Source: Phil1 sp964487565
GTDB taxonomy: Bacteria; Bacillota; Clostridia; Christensenellales; CAG-138
Assembly: GCA_964487565.1 (NCBI GenBank)
Contig: CAZARN010000016.1
Coordinates: 1 to 45,462 of the forward strand
Direction: 5' to 3'
Length of the DNA stretch: 45,462 nucleotides
A model generated the notes under the pieces. It made no database searches. It was not told the DNA's origin and was given only the letters and a program-made list of their open reading frames with translations. Below are positions 30,152 through 38,684 of this stretch, one piece after another; position 1 is the first letter of the stretch; the number at the start of each line of letters is the position of its first letter. Both the position numbers and the translations under genes were made by a program.

Positions 30152-30938
30152 ACTCTTTACCCTCTGCCGCGTCTATCGCTGCGATCACCGCGCCGCGGAA
30201 ACCGTCGCGTTCAAGCGAAGCCACGCCTTTGATCGTGGTTCCGCCCGGCGAACAGACGGCGTCCTTCATCGCAGCGGGATGGAGCTTTCGTTCCACGCAA
30301 AGCCTGCCCGTACCCTCAAGCATTTTCGCCGCAAGGCGGTATGCCGTTTCGCGCGCAAGGCCGTGCTTTACGCCGGCGTCGCCCAACGCCTCGATGAACA
30401 TCGCCGCGTATGCCGGCGAACAGCCCGCAATAGTGCCTGCGATGGAAAGCTGCTCGGTCTTCACGCTTTCAACAAGCCCTATGCTGCCGAAAACCTCATT
30501 GAAGAGCGCAAGCTCCGCGTCATCGAGCGAGTGCCTGTCCTCCGCCGCGATCACGCCCGCGCACACGGCGACGGGAGTGTTAGGTATCGTGCTGATATGA
30601 TGCGCCTTGCCGGATACAAGCGCCTCGAGCCGCGCGAAATCCCACCCCGCGGCGATCGATACGACGAGTTTGCCGGAAAGCCCGGCGCAGATCGGCCCTA
30701 TTACCTGCTCGACCTGATACGGCTTCACCGCGATCACGACAATATCCCCTTTTGCGGCGGCTTCACGCGCGGAGCCGACGGCGTTTATTCCCATCGCGGC
30801 GGCCTTTTGAGAAAGCCTGTCAAAGTGCGCGGCGCACGCCGTGATGTTCTGCGGCAGCACCGCGCCCGAACGTATCAGGCCCTCCGCTATCGCGCCCGCC
30901 ATGTTCCCGAAGCCTATAAAAGCAATTTTCACCTGCAT
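30150..30938 (-). CDS. proC: Pyrroline-5-carboxylate reductase
   Basis: The 262-residue enzyme has the Rossmann start KIAFIGFGNMAGAIAEGLIRSG, the central VVIAVKPYQVEQV and a C-terminal dimerisation part with the signature AAKMLEGTGRL...KDAVCSPGGTTIKGVASLE. It makes L-proline from pyrroline-5-carboxylate with NAD(P)H. The ATG at 30938 has GGAGG 10 bp upstream; a GTG two codons further could also serve. It lies 75 bp downstream of hydA on the same strand. Confidence 0.93.
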   Translation of the reverse strand: MQVKIAFIGFGNMAGAIAEGLIRSGAVLPQNITACAAHFDRLSQKAAAMGINAVGSAREAAAKGDIVVIAVKPYQVEQVIGPICAGLSGKLVVSIAAGWDFARLEALVSGKAHHISTIPNTPVAVCAGVIAAEDRHSLDDAELALFNEVFGSIGLVESVKTEQLSIAGTIAGCSPAYAAMFIEALGDAGVKHGLARETAYRLAAKMLEGTGRLCVERKLHPAAMKDAVCSPGGTTIKGVASLERDGFRGAVIAAIDAAEGKE

Positions 30939-31013
30939 TGTTGCATTTTCCTCCGATATGACACGGAGCCCTGCCTTGCGGCCGGGCCCCGTTTTATCAT
31001 GCGTTCGTATTTG

Positions 31014-32747
31014 TTATTTGCCGCTCCTGTCCACATAGGTGGTGTGCAGCAGCTCATGGCTCTTGTGTCCGCAGGGCTCGCCGAGATATTCCTTATACAG
31101 CTTCTGTATGGAGGGATTCTTGTGGCTCTTGCGCAGCACCTTGGACTCGTCCTCGCTGTACGCGGCAGCGGCGCGCGCGGCGCGCGGATCCACAAAGTAG
31201 CGCGTGCGGGCGTCGACGATCGGCTGACCGCCGCCTGTCACGCAGCCGCCGGGGCAGCCCATGACCTCGATGAAGGTATAATCCTTCTCGCCGGCCTTTA
31301 TCGCGTCGAGCAGCTTCGCGGCGTTCGCCGTGCCGTGGACGATGGCAAGCTTGATATCCATGCCTGCAACCTTCACGGTCGCTTCCTTTATGCCCTCAAG
31401 TCCGCGCACATCGGTGTATTCGACCTTCTTGAGGTCTTCGCCTGTGAGAATGTCGGCCACGGTGCGAAGCGCAGCTTCCATAACGCCGCCGGTCACGCCG
31501 AATATGACGGCCGCGCCGGTGGATTCGCCGAGCATATCGTCGAACTCCTCGTCAGGCAGATTCACGAAGTCTATGCTCGCCTGACGGATCATGCGGGCAA
31601 GCTCGCGCGTGGTGAGGTTCGCATCCACGTCGCGATAGCCTTCGCGGCCGAACTCCGGACGCTTGATCTCGAACTTCTTCGCCGTGCAGGGCATGACGGA
31701 GACCACGAATATATCCTTCGGGTCGAGATTGTTCTTCTCGGCGAAATATGTTTTGGTTATCGCGCCCTGCATCTGGTTCGGGCTCTTGCAGGTGGAAAGG
31801 TTCGGTATGAACTCCGGATAAAAATGCTCGCAGAACTTTATCCAGCCCGGGCTGCACGAGGTTATCATCGGCAGCTTGCCGCCGTTCTTGATGCGCTGGA
31901 GCAGCTCCGTGCCCTCTTCCATTATGGTGAGGTCTGCGCCGAAATCGACGTCGAACACGCGATCCGCGCCGAGCCTGCGCATTGCGGCAACGAGTTTACC
32001 CGTGCAGCGGGTGCCTATCGGCATGCCGAACTCCTCGCCGATGGCAACGCGGACTGCCGGCGCCGGCTGGAACACCACAAACTTGTGCGGATCGGCGAGC
32101 GCCGCCCATACTTCCTTCGTGGAGTCCTTTTCGGTCAGCGCGCCTGTCGGGCAGGCCGCTATGCACTGGCCGCAATTGATGCAGGCAACCTCGCCAAGGC
32201 TCTTTCCGAATTCGGAACCGACCTGGGTCTTGAAGCCGCGGTTCTGCATGCCTATCGCGCACACGCCCTGTGTTTTTGCGCAGGCGGCCACGCAGCGGCG
32301 GCAGAGGATGCACTTGTTGTTATCACGCACGATGCTCGGTGAGAGCTCGTCGATGGTCTTTATTATGCGGGAGCCTTCGAATTCGATGTCCTGCACGCCC
32401 ATCTCGTTTGCAAGGGCCTGCAGCTCGCAGGTCTGGTTGCGCTTGCAGGTGAGGCAGGAACGGTCATGATCCGAGAGGATGAGCTCGAGCACGCTGCGGC
32501 GTGCCTCAAGCACCTTGGGTGTCGCGGTCTTGATCTCAAGACCCTCGCTGACAGGCAGCACGCAGGAAGCCTGGAGCTTGCCGGTTTTTCCGTCCTCGAC
32601 GAGGCACATGCGGCACGCGCCGATGTTGTTGATGTCCTTCAGGTTGCACAGCGTGGGGATCTTGATTCCCTGCGCAAGGCAAGCCTCGAGAACTGTTGTG
32701 TTGGGCTCGGCCTGTACCGTTTTGCCGTCGATCTTGAATGTAACCAT
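31014..32747 (-). CDS. hydA: [FeFe] hydrogenase, group A, monomeric-type large subunit
   Basis: The 577-residue protein has the CpI-like layout: an N-terminal [2Fe-2S] domain (CNLKDINNIGACRMC, later ASC), a His/Cys [4Fe-4S] domain (SDHDRSCLTCKRNQTC), two [4Fe-4S] ferredoxin motifs (CILCRRC, CINCGQC) and the H-cluster domain. H-cluster motifs are TSCSPGWIKFCE (L1), MPCTAKKFE (L2) and VMGCPGGCVTGGGQP (L3, where EVMACPGGC is usual). It would evolve or take up H2 in fermentation. No hydB/hydC bifurcation partners or maturases (HydE/F/G) are in this window. The ATG follows AAAGGATTC. Confidence 0.93.
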   Translation of the reverse strand: MVTFKIDGKTVQAEPNTTVLEACLAQGIKIPTLCNLKDINNIGACRMCLVEDGKTGKLQASCVLPVSEGLEIKTATPKVLEARRSVLELILSDHDRSCLTCKRNQTCELQALANEMGVQDIEFEGSRIIKTIDELSPSIVRDNNKCILCRRCVAACAKTQGVCAIGMQNRGFKTQVGSEFGKSLGEVACINCGQCIAACPTGALTEKDSTKEVWAALADPHKFVVFQPAPAVRVAIGEEFGMPIGTRCTGKLVAAMRRLGADRVFDVDFGADLTIMEEGTELLQRIKNGGKLPMITSCSPGWIKFCEHFYPEFIPNLSTCKSPNQMQGAITKTYFAEKNNLDPKDIFVVSVMPCTAKKFEIKRPEFGREGYRDVDANLTTRELARMIRQASIDFVNLPDEEFDDMLGESTGAAVIFGVTGGVMEAALRTVADILTGEDLKKVEYTDVRGLEGIKEATVKVAGMDIKLAIVHGTANAAKLLDAIKAGEKDYTFIEVMGCPGGCVTGGGQPIVDARTRYFVDPRAARAAAAYSEDESKVLRKSHKNPSIQKLYKEYLGEPCGHKSHELLHTTYVDRSGK

Positions 32748-32832
32748 CTTTCAGAATCCTTTCTGATGATATGTTTTCCGGCCACGCCGGATGGGTGCAC
32801 AACAATAAACGCGAGATATCGCGCTTGTTAAA

Positions 32833-32861
32833 AGCGTAACACAATGCCAACCTTATGTCAA
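32833..32861 (-). promoter_or_regulatory. Sigma-A promoter of hydA
   Basis: On the minus strand a perfect TTGACA (32856-32861) and TACGCT (32833-32838) are 17 bp apart. About 80 nt of leader follow, including the palindrome cgcgatatctcgcg near 32813-32824. Confidence 0.6.
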
Positions 32862-32922
32862 TCGATAAGGGTGCATATATTCTTATATTATTTATGGCTC
32901 TTTTATGGCTGAAGCTGTGTTT

Positions 32923-33558
32923 TTACAGGCCCCGTATCCTGACCTCCACCACGCGGCCGACGATCTGCGCGCCGCGCGCCGGGACGATCATCGGCTCATA
33001 TTTGGTGTTGGCCGGAATGAGCATAAGGGAGTCCCCCATCTTTTTGACCTTGCGCAGCAACACCTCGTCCTCAAGACGGACGACGGCGATCCTGCCGTTT
33101 TCTATATCGCTTTGTATCCGCACGAGCACGAGCGCCCCCTCCGGGATGAACTCGCCCTCCATGCAGTCGCCTTCGACCTCCATATAAAAATATTCGCCCG
33201 CCACAACGTCGCACGAAGGCACGGGGATATATTCGGTTATGTTTTCATCCGCAAGCATCGGAAGCCCCGCGTGGACCCTGCCCACAAGCGGCACACCCAC
33301 CGCATCCTCCACCGGACGGAAGCTTGACGGCAGGCTCGAGTATGTTTTGAAAAGCGGCGTCACCATCTCCTCGCCTCTGCCCAGAAGATAATCGGCGGTT
33401 ACATCAAAATAGTCGCACAGCTTCACAAGGATATCGTGCGGAAGCTGCACGCGCCCCACCTCGTATTTGCACACGGCGGCCTTTTGTACCCCGAGCATTG
33501 TGCCGAGTTCCTCCTGGCTCATGCCGTGCTGTCTGCGCAGTTCCTTGAGTCTTGTCAT
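32923..33558 (-). CDS. XRE-HTH / LexA-like regulator with Cys in place of the catalytic Ser
   Basis: The 211-residue protein has an N-terminal XRE HTH (LKELRRQHGMSQEELGTMLGVQKAAVCKYE) and a C-terminal S24/LexA-like domain. The Ala97-Gly98 cleavage site (GRVHAGLPMLADENI) and the general-base lysine (about 170, LLRKVKK) are present. The nucleophile position in VEGDCMEGEF is Cys132 instead of the usual Ser of GDSM. Either a cysteine serves as nucleophile, or the protein is cleaved poorly or not at all. It is a probable stress- or DNA-damage-responsive repressor. GGAGG precedes the ATG. Its own promoter is at 33584-33612. Confidence 0.8.
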   Translation of the reverse strand: MTRLKELRRQHGMSQEELGTMLGVQKAAVCKYEVGRVQLPHDILVKLCDYFDVTADYLLGRGEEMVTPLFKTYSSLPSSFRPVEDAVGVPLVGRVHAGLPMLADENITEYIPVPSCDVVAGEYFYMEVEGDCMEGEFIPEGALVLVRIQSDIENGRIAVVRLEDEVLLRKVKKMGDSLMLIPANTKYEPMIVPARGAQIVGRVVEVRIRGL

Positions 33559-33583
33559 TGACGCCTCCGTTACCTTTTTTTAT

Positions 33584-33612
33584 ATTGTATCCCAAAAAGA
33601 TATTCCTTGCAA
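33584..33612 (-). promoter_or_regulatory. Sigma-A promoter of the LexA-like regulator
   Basis: On the minus strand TTGCAA (33607-33612) and TACAAT (33584-33589) are 17 bp apart, about 25 bp before the start codon. Confidence 0.65.
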
Positions 33613-33647
33613 GCAAAAAAACAGCCCTTACAGTCCCTGTTTCGGTA

Positions 33648-33676
33648 TTGACAGTTTCTTAAAGAGATACTATAAT
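33648..33676 (+). promoter_or_regulatory. Perfect-consensus sigma-A promoter
   Basis: TTGACA (33648-33653), a 17-bp spacer and TATAAT (33671-33676) match the consensus exactly. The transcript has a leader of about 90 nt before the small membrane protein gene. No operator is obvious. Confidence 0.85.
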
Positions 33677-33771
33677 TGCATTGCGGGTTGGGAAAAGGCA
33701 ATATTTCCACGAAGGCAACTTTCTCTCCGCTCCGATATGTTTCCATCAAAGATATTTTTGCGGAGGCTGCT

Positions 33772-33954
33772 ATGAATTACTTCGGATTGTTTTTCACCTT
33801 CATGGTTCCCGGCATCGTCATCGGCGTGATGGCGGCAGTCGCCGTATATCAGGGGATGAAACGCCGCGCGCGCCGCGCCCAGCGGCTTCGCAGGCGAAAC
33901 GATCCGGCCGTCATATCGCGCGACAGGCTTTATGTTCACGACATGGCCGCCTGA
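33772..33954 (+). CDS. Small membrane protein with a basic tail
   Basis: The 60-residue protein has one membrane helix (FGLFFTFMVPGIVIGVMAAVAVYQ) followed by a strongly basic stretch (MKRRARRAQRLRRRNDP). I do not recognise a family. The ATG at 33772 is 6 bp after CGGAGG. A perfect sigma-A promoter lies upstream and a terminator downstream (34040-34073), so this looks like a real, well-expressed single gene. Confidence 0.65.
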   Translation: MNYFGLFFTFMVPGIVIGVMAAVAVYQGMKRRARRAQRLRRRNDPAVISRDRLYVHDMAA

Positions 33955-34039
33955 GCCTATACCGTTTACTGCGTGCGCGGGTTGATGCTCCGACAGACGC
34001 CTGCGCGCGGTAAAAATACAACACCATATATGCGCCAGA

Positions 34040-34073
34040 CCTTAAGGCCGTCCTTCACCGGGCGGCCTTAAGG
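34040..34073 (+). terminator. Probable terminator of the small membrane protein gene
   Basis: A perfect 11-bp stem (ccttaaggccg / cggccttaagg) with a 12-base loop is followed by CATTATTT. The T tract is imperfect. Confidence 0.6.
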
Positions 34074-34105
34074 CATTATTTACATATTATTAAGCGCGGC
34101 GCGCC

Positions 34106-34134
34106 TTGTCCGCATCACGCAAAGGCGTTATAAT
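34106..34134 (+). promoter_or_regulatory. Sigma-A promoter of the propeller-protein gene
   Basis: TTGTCC (34106-34111) and TATAAT (34129-34134) are 17 bp apart, 33 bp before the ATG at 34168. Confidence 0.65.
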
Positions 34135-34167
34135 GAAGCGTAAACTTTGGGAACCGAGGTATTAAAG

Positions 34168-35991
34168 ATGGTAAAGCACCGCCGCAGAAGGCGCAGGGTA
34201 ACAGGCAAGTTCATAATAATTCTCGTACTATTCATTATAGCGCTCGCGCTTGGCATACTTGCGATATCGTCGCTTGGCGGCGGATCGTCGGATCCCGAAA
34301 GCACGGATCCTTCCGCAAGCCAGAAACCCGGTGTGCTCGACGGACTTTTCAACAAGACCGAAGCGCCCGTTGAAACGCCGGAACAATCCCCCGAGGAAAC
34401 GCCCGATCCCACGCCCACTCCCCTGCCGGAGTTCAGCCCGGCGTCCGTATCCGGCACGCGCCCGTCCGATTTCGGCATGGATACGGCGATCGAGGTGAAC
34501 GGCGAGCTTGTGTCCCAGTATCTTGCAAGCGAAACCATCGATTTTTCGCTTGGCAGCGAGTATACGGCGCTTGAGGGCGTGATAACCTTCCGCGGCAACA
34601 ATTTCCGCGACTCGCCTTCTTACGGAACGGCCACGATAAACGAAAAAACGCTCGATGTTGACAACGCCTGGACCGCGACTGTCGGCAGCGTCCCCAAGGT
34701 GTACGGCACGGGCTCATGGAGCGGCTGCGGCTGGACAGGTCAGCCCCTCATCGTGCGCTGGCCCGAGGAAACGAAAAAGATAATGAACCTCTATGACGCG
34801 GCAAAGGCCAAAGCAGACCTTGTCGAGGTCATATACGCCACGATGGACGGCCACATATACTTTTTCGATCTTGAAACGGGCGAGCGCACGCGCGACCCCA
34901 TCAACATGGGCCGTTATCCCTTCAAGGGCGCCGGTGCGCTTGACCCGCGCGGTTATCCGCTGATGTACCTCGGCTCCGGTGACGACTGCACGGATGACGG
35001 CAAGGGTTCGAGCCATGCGAACATAATAAGCCTCATCGACGGCAAGGTGCTTTACACCTTCGGCGCGAAGGACGGCTTCTCGCTGCGCGATCTGTCCTAT
35101 TTTGACAGCTCCGCCCTCGTTGACGCGGAGACTGACACGCTCATATATCCCGGTGAAAACGGCATAGTATACATAATAAAGCTCAACACGAACTATGACC
35201 CCGCCGCCGGGACGATCTCCGTCGCGCCTGTCGTCACAAAGTGGCATTATCAGGGCAGCCGCACCAACAGCAAGGCCTATGACGGCTCCGCCGGATGGTG
35301 GCTCGGCATAGAGGACAGCGCAATCATATGGCGCGGCCACGCGATATTCACCGATAACGGCGGTCACATGATGTGTCTTGACCTCAACACGCTGACCCTC
35401 GACTGGGTGCAGGACACTTTGGACGACACGAACTGCACCGCAGTGCTCGAGCTTGAAAACGGGCATCCGTATGTGTATACGTCAACCTCCTTCCACGGCG
35501 GCTGGCGCGCGGACGGCGACGGCACGGCCGATATACCTATATGGAAGATCGACGCGGAAACCGGCGAGCGCGTTTGGACGAACAGCGATTACCGCTGTCA
35601 GACCATCTCCGGGGTATCGGGCGGCGTGCAGGGCAGCATCGGCATCGGCAAGGGCACGCTTGAGGACATGATTTTCGTTCCGGTTGCCATGACGGACGGT
35701 TCGCGCGGCAAGCTCGTCGCCCTCAGCAAGGCCGACGGGCACGAGGTATGGTGCTGCGACTTCGCGGGCTATCCATGGTCAAGCCCCGTTGTCATATACG
35801 ATCAGAACGGATACGGCTATATAATCCAGTGCAATTCCACGGGTTATATACACCTCATCGACGGACAGACCGGCGAAATACTTTATGAAGCGCCGCTTGG
35901 CTCCAACGTGGAGGCCTCGCCCGCCGTGTTTGAAAACACGGTGGTCGTCGGCACGCGCGGCGGCGTTATATACGGTATCAAGATAAAATAA
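34168..35991 (+). CDS. Membrane-anchored PQQ-like beta-propeller protein
   Basis: The 607-residue protein has a basic N-terminus (MVKHRRRRRRVTGKF), one membrane helix (IIILVLFIIALALGILAI), a Ser/Pro/Glu/Thr-rich stalk of about 60 residues and a large extracellular domain. The domain has repeated propeller blades of the PQQ type, seen in GHIYFFDLETGERT, VYIIKLNTNYDPAAG, MMCLDLNTLTLDWVQD, IPIWKIDAETGERVW, LVALSKADGHEVW and IHLIDGQTGEILYEA. No PQQ- or metal-binding enzyme motif is clear, so a binding or scaffold role outside the cell is more likely than catalysis. The ATG at 34168 follows GAGG; the TTG at 34147 is less likely. hflX starts 12 bp after its stop. Confidence 0.75.
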   Translation: MVKHRRRRRRVTGKFIIILVLFIIALALGILAISSLGGGSSDPESTDPSASQKPGVLDGLFNKTEAPVETPEQSPEETPDPTPTPLPEFSPASVSGTRPSDFGMDTAIEVNGELVSQYLASETIDFSLGSEYTALEGVITFRGNNFRDSPSYGTATINEKTLDVDNAWTATVGSVPKVYGTGSWSGCGWTGQPLIVRWPEETKKIMNLYDAAKAKADLVEVIYATMDGHIYFFDLETGERTRDPINMGRYPFKGAGALDPRGYPLMYLGSGDDCTDDGKGSSHANIISLIDGKVLYTFGAKDGFSLRDLSYFDSSALVDAETDTLIYPGENGIVYIIKLNTNYDPAAGTISVAPVVTKWHYQGSRTNSKAYDGSAGWWLGIEDSAIIWRGHAIFTDNGGHMMCLDLNTLTLDWVQDTLDDTNCTAVLELENGHPYVYTSTSFHGGWRADGDGTADIPIWKIDAETGERVWTNSDYRCQTISGVSGGVQGSIGIGKGTLEDMIFVPVAMTDGSRGKLVALSKADGHEVWCCDFAGYPWSSPVVIYDQNGYGYIIQCNSTGYIHLIDGQTGEILYEAPLGSNVEASPAVFENTVVVGTRGGVIYGIKIK

Positions 35992-36003
35992 GCGGAGAAT
36001 TTT

Positions 36004-37785
36004 GTGATTAAGAAAGTCAACGGAAACACCGAAGGCATACGCGATATCGTGATGGAGCGCCTCAGCGCGCTCTACGACATGCGCATGGGTCAGAACGAAT
36101 TCGCCTCGCATGAGCTTGTGGCGGAGCTTTGCTCCCTCACGGGGCTCATTGCGCGCGAAATATCCGTCTATATCGCGCGCGACGGCTCCGTTGCGGACGT
36201 ATCCGTCGGCGACGCCTCAAAGGTGGATATGCCAAGCATGCGCCTTGTGCGCAACGCGGACAGGCTGTGCGGCGTGCGCTGCATCCACACCCATCCCGGC
36301 GGGGACGGCAGACCGTCAGACGTTGACCTCGGCACGCTCAGGAGCATGAAGCTCGACGCGATGGCGTCCGTCGGCGTAAAGGCCGACGGCAGCGCGACGA
36401 CGTTTTACGCCGCGTTTCTTGGCGACGACGACGCCGACGGCACAAGGCAGGCCATTGTGGCAGGCCCCATGCGCCCGTACAAGCTGCCGCAGCGGCTTCT
36501 GAGCGACGAGATACGCATTTCAGACGACAGGCTCCGCGCCACATCCCGCGCCACAGATGACGCGGGTCCCGAGCGCGCCGTGCTGGTCGGCCTCGAAAAC
36601 GACGAGGATTACGACACGCTCGAGGAGCTTGCGGAGCTTGCGAAGACCGCCGGTGCGAAGGTCGTCGCGCGGGAAACGCAGAAACGCCGCAGCATGGATC
36701 CCGCGACATATATAGGCAGCGGCAAGGTTGACGAGCTGAAGCTCGTCGCAAGCGCCGTTGAAGCCGATCTTTTCATTTTCGACGACGAGCTGACAACCAC
36801 CCAGTTCCGCAACCTTGAGGCGGCGCTTGGCGTGCGCGTGATTGACCGCACGACGCTCATCCTCGATATATTCGCCCAGAGGGCGCAGTCGCGCGAGGGC
36901 GTTTTGCAGGTGGAGCTTGCGCAGCTCAAATACGGCCTCACGCGCCTTGCAGGGCAGGGCACTTCCCTTTCGCGGCTCGGCGGCGGCATCGGCACGCGCG
37001 GCCCCGGCGAAAAAAAGCTTGAGATCGACCGCAGACGTATACGCCGCAGGATATATGAGCTGACATGTGAGCTTGAGGATGTTGAAAAGCAGCGCGAGCT
37101 GCGCCGCACACGCAGGGAAAAGAGCGCCGTGCCGCTTGTGGCGCTTGTGGGTTATACGAACGCAGGCAAATCCACCCTTCTCAACGCCGTGACGAACGCC
37201 GGAGTCCTCGCCGAGGACAAGCTTTTCGCAACGCTCGACCCAGTCGTGCGCCAGGTGGAGCTGCCAAACGGCACCCCTGCGCTTTTCTCCGATACGGTCG
37301 GCTTCATAAACAAGCTTCCGCACGATCTTATCGACGCTTTCCGCTCCACTCTCGAGGAGGTTGTGAACGCGGATATCATATTGCATGTGATCGATGTTTC
37401 CTGCGCCCATTACAAGGCGCAGATGGCGGTCGTCGAGGACGTGCTCTCCTCCCTCGGCGCGGGTGAAACCGAGCGCATCGAGGTTTATAACAAGATCGAC
37501 AGGCTTGAGGAAAAGCCTTCCGGCAAGCCGGGCGCGATATACATATCGGCAAAAAACGGGGACGGCGTGGAAGCGCTGCTCTCGTCCGTCGAGGAAATGC
37601 TCGGCTGTTCGCGCAAAACGCTTGAGATACTTGTGCCGTATTCAAGATACGACGCGATGAACCTTATCCGCAGCGAAGGGCGCATAATAAGCGAGGAACA
37701 TCTTGAAAACGGCACCCTCGTCAACGCCGTTCTCGGCGAAAGCGCCGCCATGCGCTTGAAGCACATGCTCGGGGAGGACAAATGA
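36004..37785 (+). CDS. hflX: GTPase HflX with an N-terminal JAMM-like domain
   Basis: The 593-residue protein carries an N-terminal extension of about 190 residues before the standard HflX domains. The extension contains HTHPGGDGRPSDVD at residues 95-108, which fits the JAMM/MPN+ metal motif H-x-H-x7-S-x2-D (His95, His97, Ser105, Asp108); a possible glutamate partner is Glu52. The rest is typical: GPERAVLVGLENDED, an RxxxDPATYIGSGK block, glycine-rich GTRGPGEKKLEIDRR, then the G domain with GYTNAGKSTLLN (P-loop), DTVGFI and NKID. HflX binds ribosomes and splits or rescues stalled ones. It uses a GTG start after GGAGA. The last four bases overlap the EamA gene (ATGA). Confidence 0.9.
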   Translation: MIKKVNGNTEGIRDIVMERLSALYDMRMGQNEFASHELVAELCSLTGLIAREISVYIARDGSVADVSVGDASKVDMPSMRLVRNADRLCGVRCIHTHPGGDGRPSDVDLGTLRSMKLDAMASVGVKADGSATTFYAAFLGDDDADGTRQAIVAGPMRPYKLPQRLLSDEIRISDDRLRATSRATDDAGPERAVLVGLENDEDYDTLEELAELAKTAGAKVVARETQKRRSMDPATYIGSGKVDELKLVASAVEADLFIFDDELTTTQFRNLEAALGVRVIDRTTLILDIFAQRAQSREGVLQVELAQLKYGLTRLAGQGTSLSRLGGGIGTRGPGEKKLEIDRRRIRRRIYELTCELEDVEKQRELRRTRREKSAVPLVALVGYTNAGKSTLLNAVTNAGVLAEDKLFATLDPVVRQVELPNGTPALFSDTVGFINKLPHDLIDAFRSTLEEVVNADIILHVIDVSCAHYKAQMAVVEDVLSSLGAGETERIEVYNKIDRLEEKPSGKPGAIYISAKNGDGVEALLSSVEEMLGCSRKTLEILVPYSRYDAMNLIRSEGRIISEEHLENGTLVNAVLGESAAMRLKHMLGEDK

Positions 37786-38684
37786 ACAGGGACACCAAAG
37801 GCATGCTGCTCGTCTTCTTTTCGGCGCTTGTCTGGAGCATGAATTCCGTTCTCATCAAAAGCATTTCCCTGCCCCCGCTCCTCATCGCCGGTATGCGCGC
37901 GGCCTTCGCCGGCGTGTTCTATGCGGCGTTCATCCGGCCCGGCAAGATCAAATGGAACCTCAAGTTCCTTCTTCTGCTCGTCGTGTATGCCATACAGGGC
38001 GCGTGCATCGTTGTTGCGGTCAAGCTGACAAGCGCTGCGATAGCGGTTGGCATGCAGTTCACGGCGCCGGTCTGGATCTATCTTTATCAGCGCATATTCA
38101 AGAAGTATCCGTTTTATATGCGCCGCGCCGTACCTCTCGTCGTGCTCAGCGCGGGCGTTGTGATCTCCATGTTTTCAAGGGCGGACAACGTCACCATGGC
38201 GGGCAATCTGCTTGCCCTTTCCACAGGCGTGCTCTTTGCCGTTTCCACCATGATCAACAAGGATGTTTCCGCCGAAAATCCGATAGGCGTCGTGAGCGTG
38301 CAAAACCTTTTCCTTGCCGCCGTGATACTGCCGGTCTTCTGCACCGACAGCATACCGCAGCTTTTCACGATGGACGCCTCCTCATGGATACTGCTTGCGG
38401 TGCTCGGCATAGGTCAGTACGGTTTCGGCTATGTCTTATATACCCTGGGTCTCAGGTATACGACGCCCGCCAAAGCCGCGATGATAAGCCCGATGGAGAT
38501 GGTGTTGAGCCCCATCTGGGTGGCGCTTGTCATCGGCGAGCTTCCCGACGTCACGGGACTTGTCGGTTTTCTTGTGATAATCGCCGGCATCGCGCTTGAG
38601 ATCGTTTTCACCGCGCAGTATAACAAAGCCGCGCAGTTGAGCGCGGCCGGTAAGGCAAAGGATCAGAATCCGGTATCATTTTGA
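37782..38684 (+). CDS. EamA/DMT-superfamily transporter
   Basis: The 300-residue membrane protein has ten predicted helices in two EamA repeats, beginning LLVFFSALVWSMNSVLIKSIS and with GLRYTTPAKAAMISPMEMVLSPIWVALVIGE in the second half. Members move metabolites across the inner membrane; substrate is unknown. The ATG overlaps the hflX stop (ATGA), so translation is coupled. The 3' end overlaps the convergent glycosyltransferase gene by a few bases. Confidence 0.88.
   Translation: MNRDTKGMLLVFFSALVWSMNSVLIKSISLPPLLIAGMRAAFAGVFYAAFIRPGKIKWNLKFLLLLVVYAIQGACIVVAVKLTSAAIAVGMQFTAPVWIYLYQRIFKKYPFYMRRAVPLVVLSAGVVISMFSRADNVTMAGNLLALSTGVLFAVSTMINKDVSAENPIGVVSVQNLFLAAVILPVFCTDSIPQLFTMDASSWILLAVLGIGQYGFGYVLYTLGLRYTTPAKAAMISPMEMVLSPIWVALVIGELPDVTGLVGFLVIIAGIALEIVFTAQYNKAAQLSAAGKAKDQNPVSF

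Noticed and set aside
30972..31004. Terminator between hydA and proC
   Set aside because: The GC-rich hairpin has its T run on the plus strand, whereas both neighbouring genes are on the minus strand.
29646..32342. Very long open frame (about 898 codons) on the plus strand
   Set aside because: It runs antisense to proC and hydA and through the DUF554 gene in a different frame. The His/Arg/Ala-rich product is typical of a shadow frame in GC-rich DNA.
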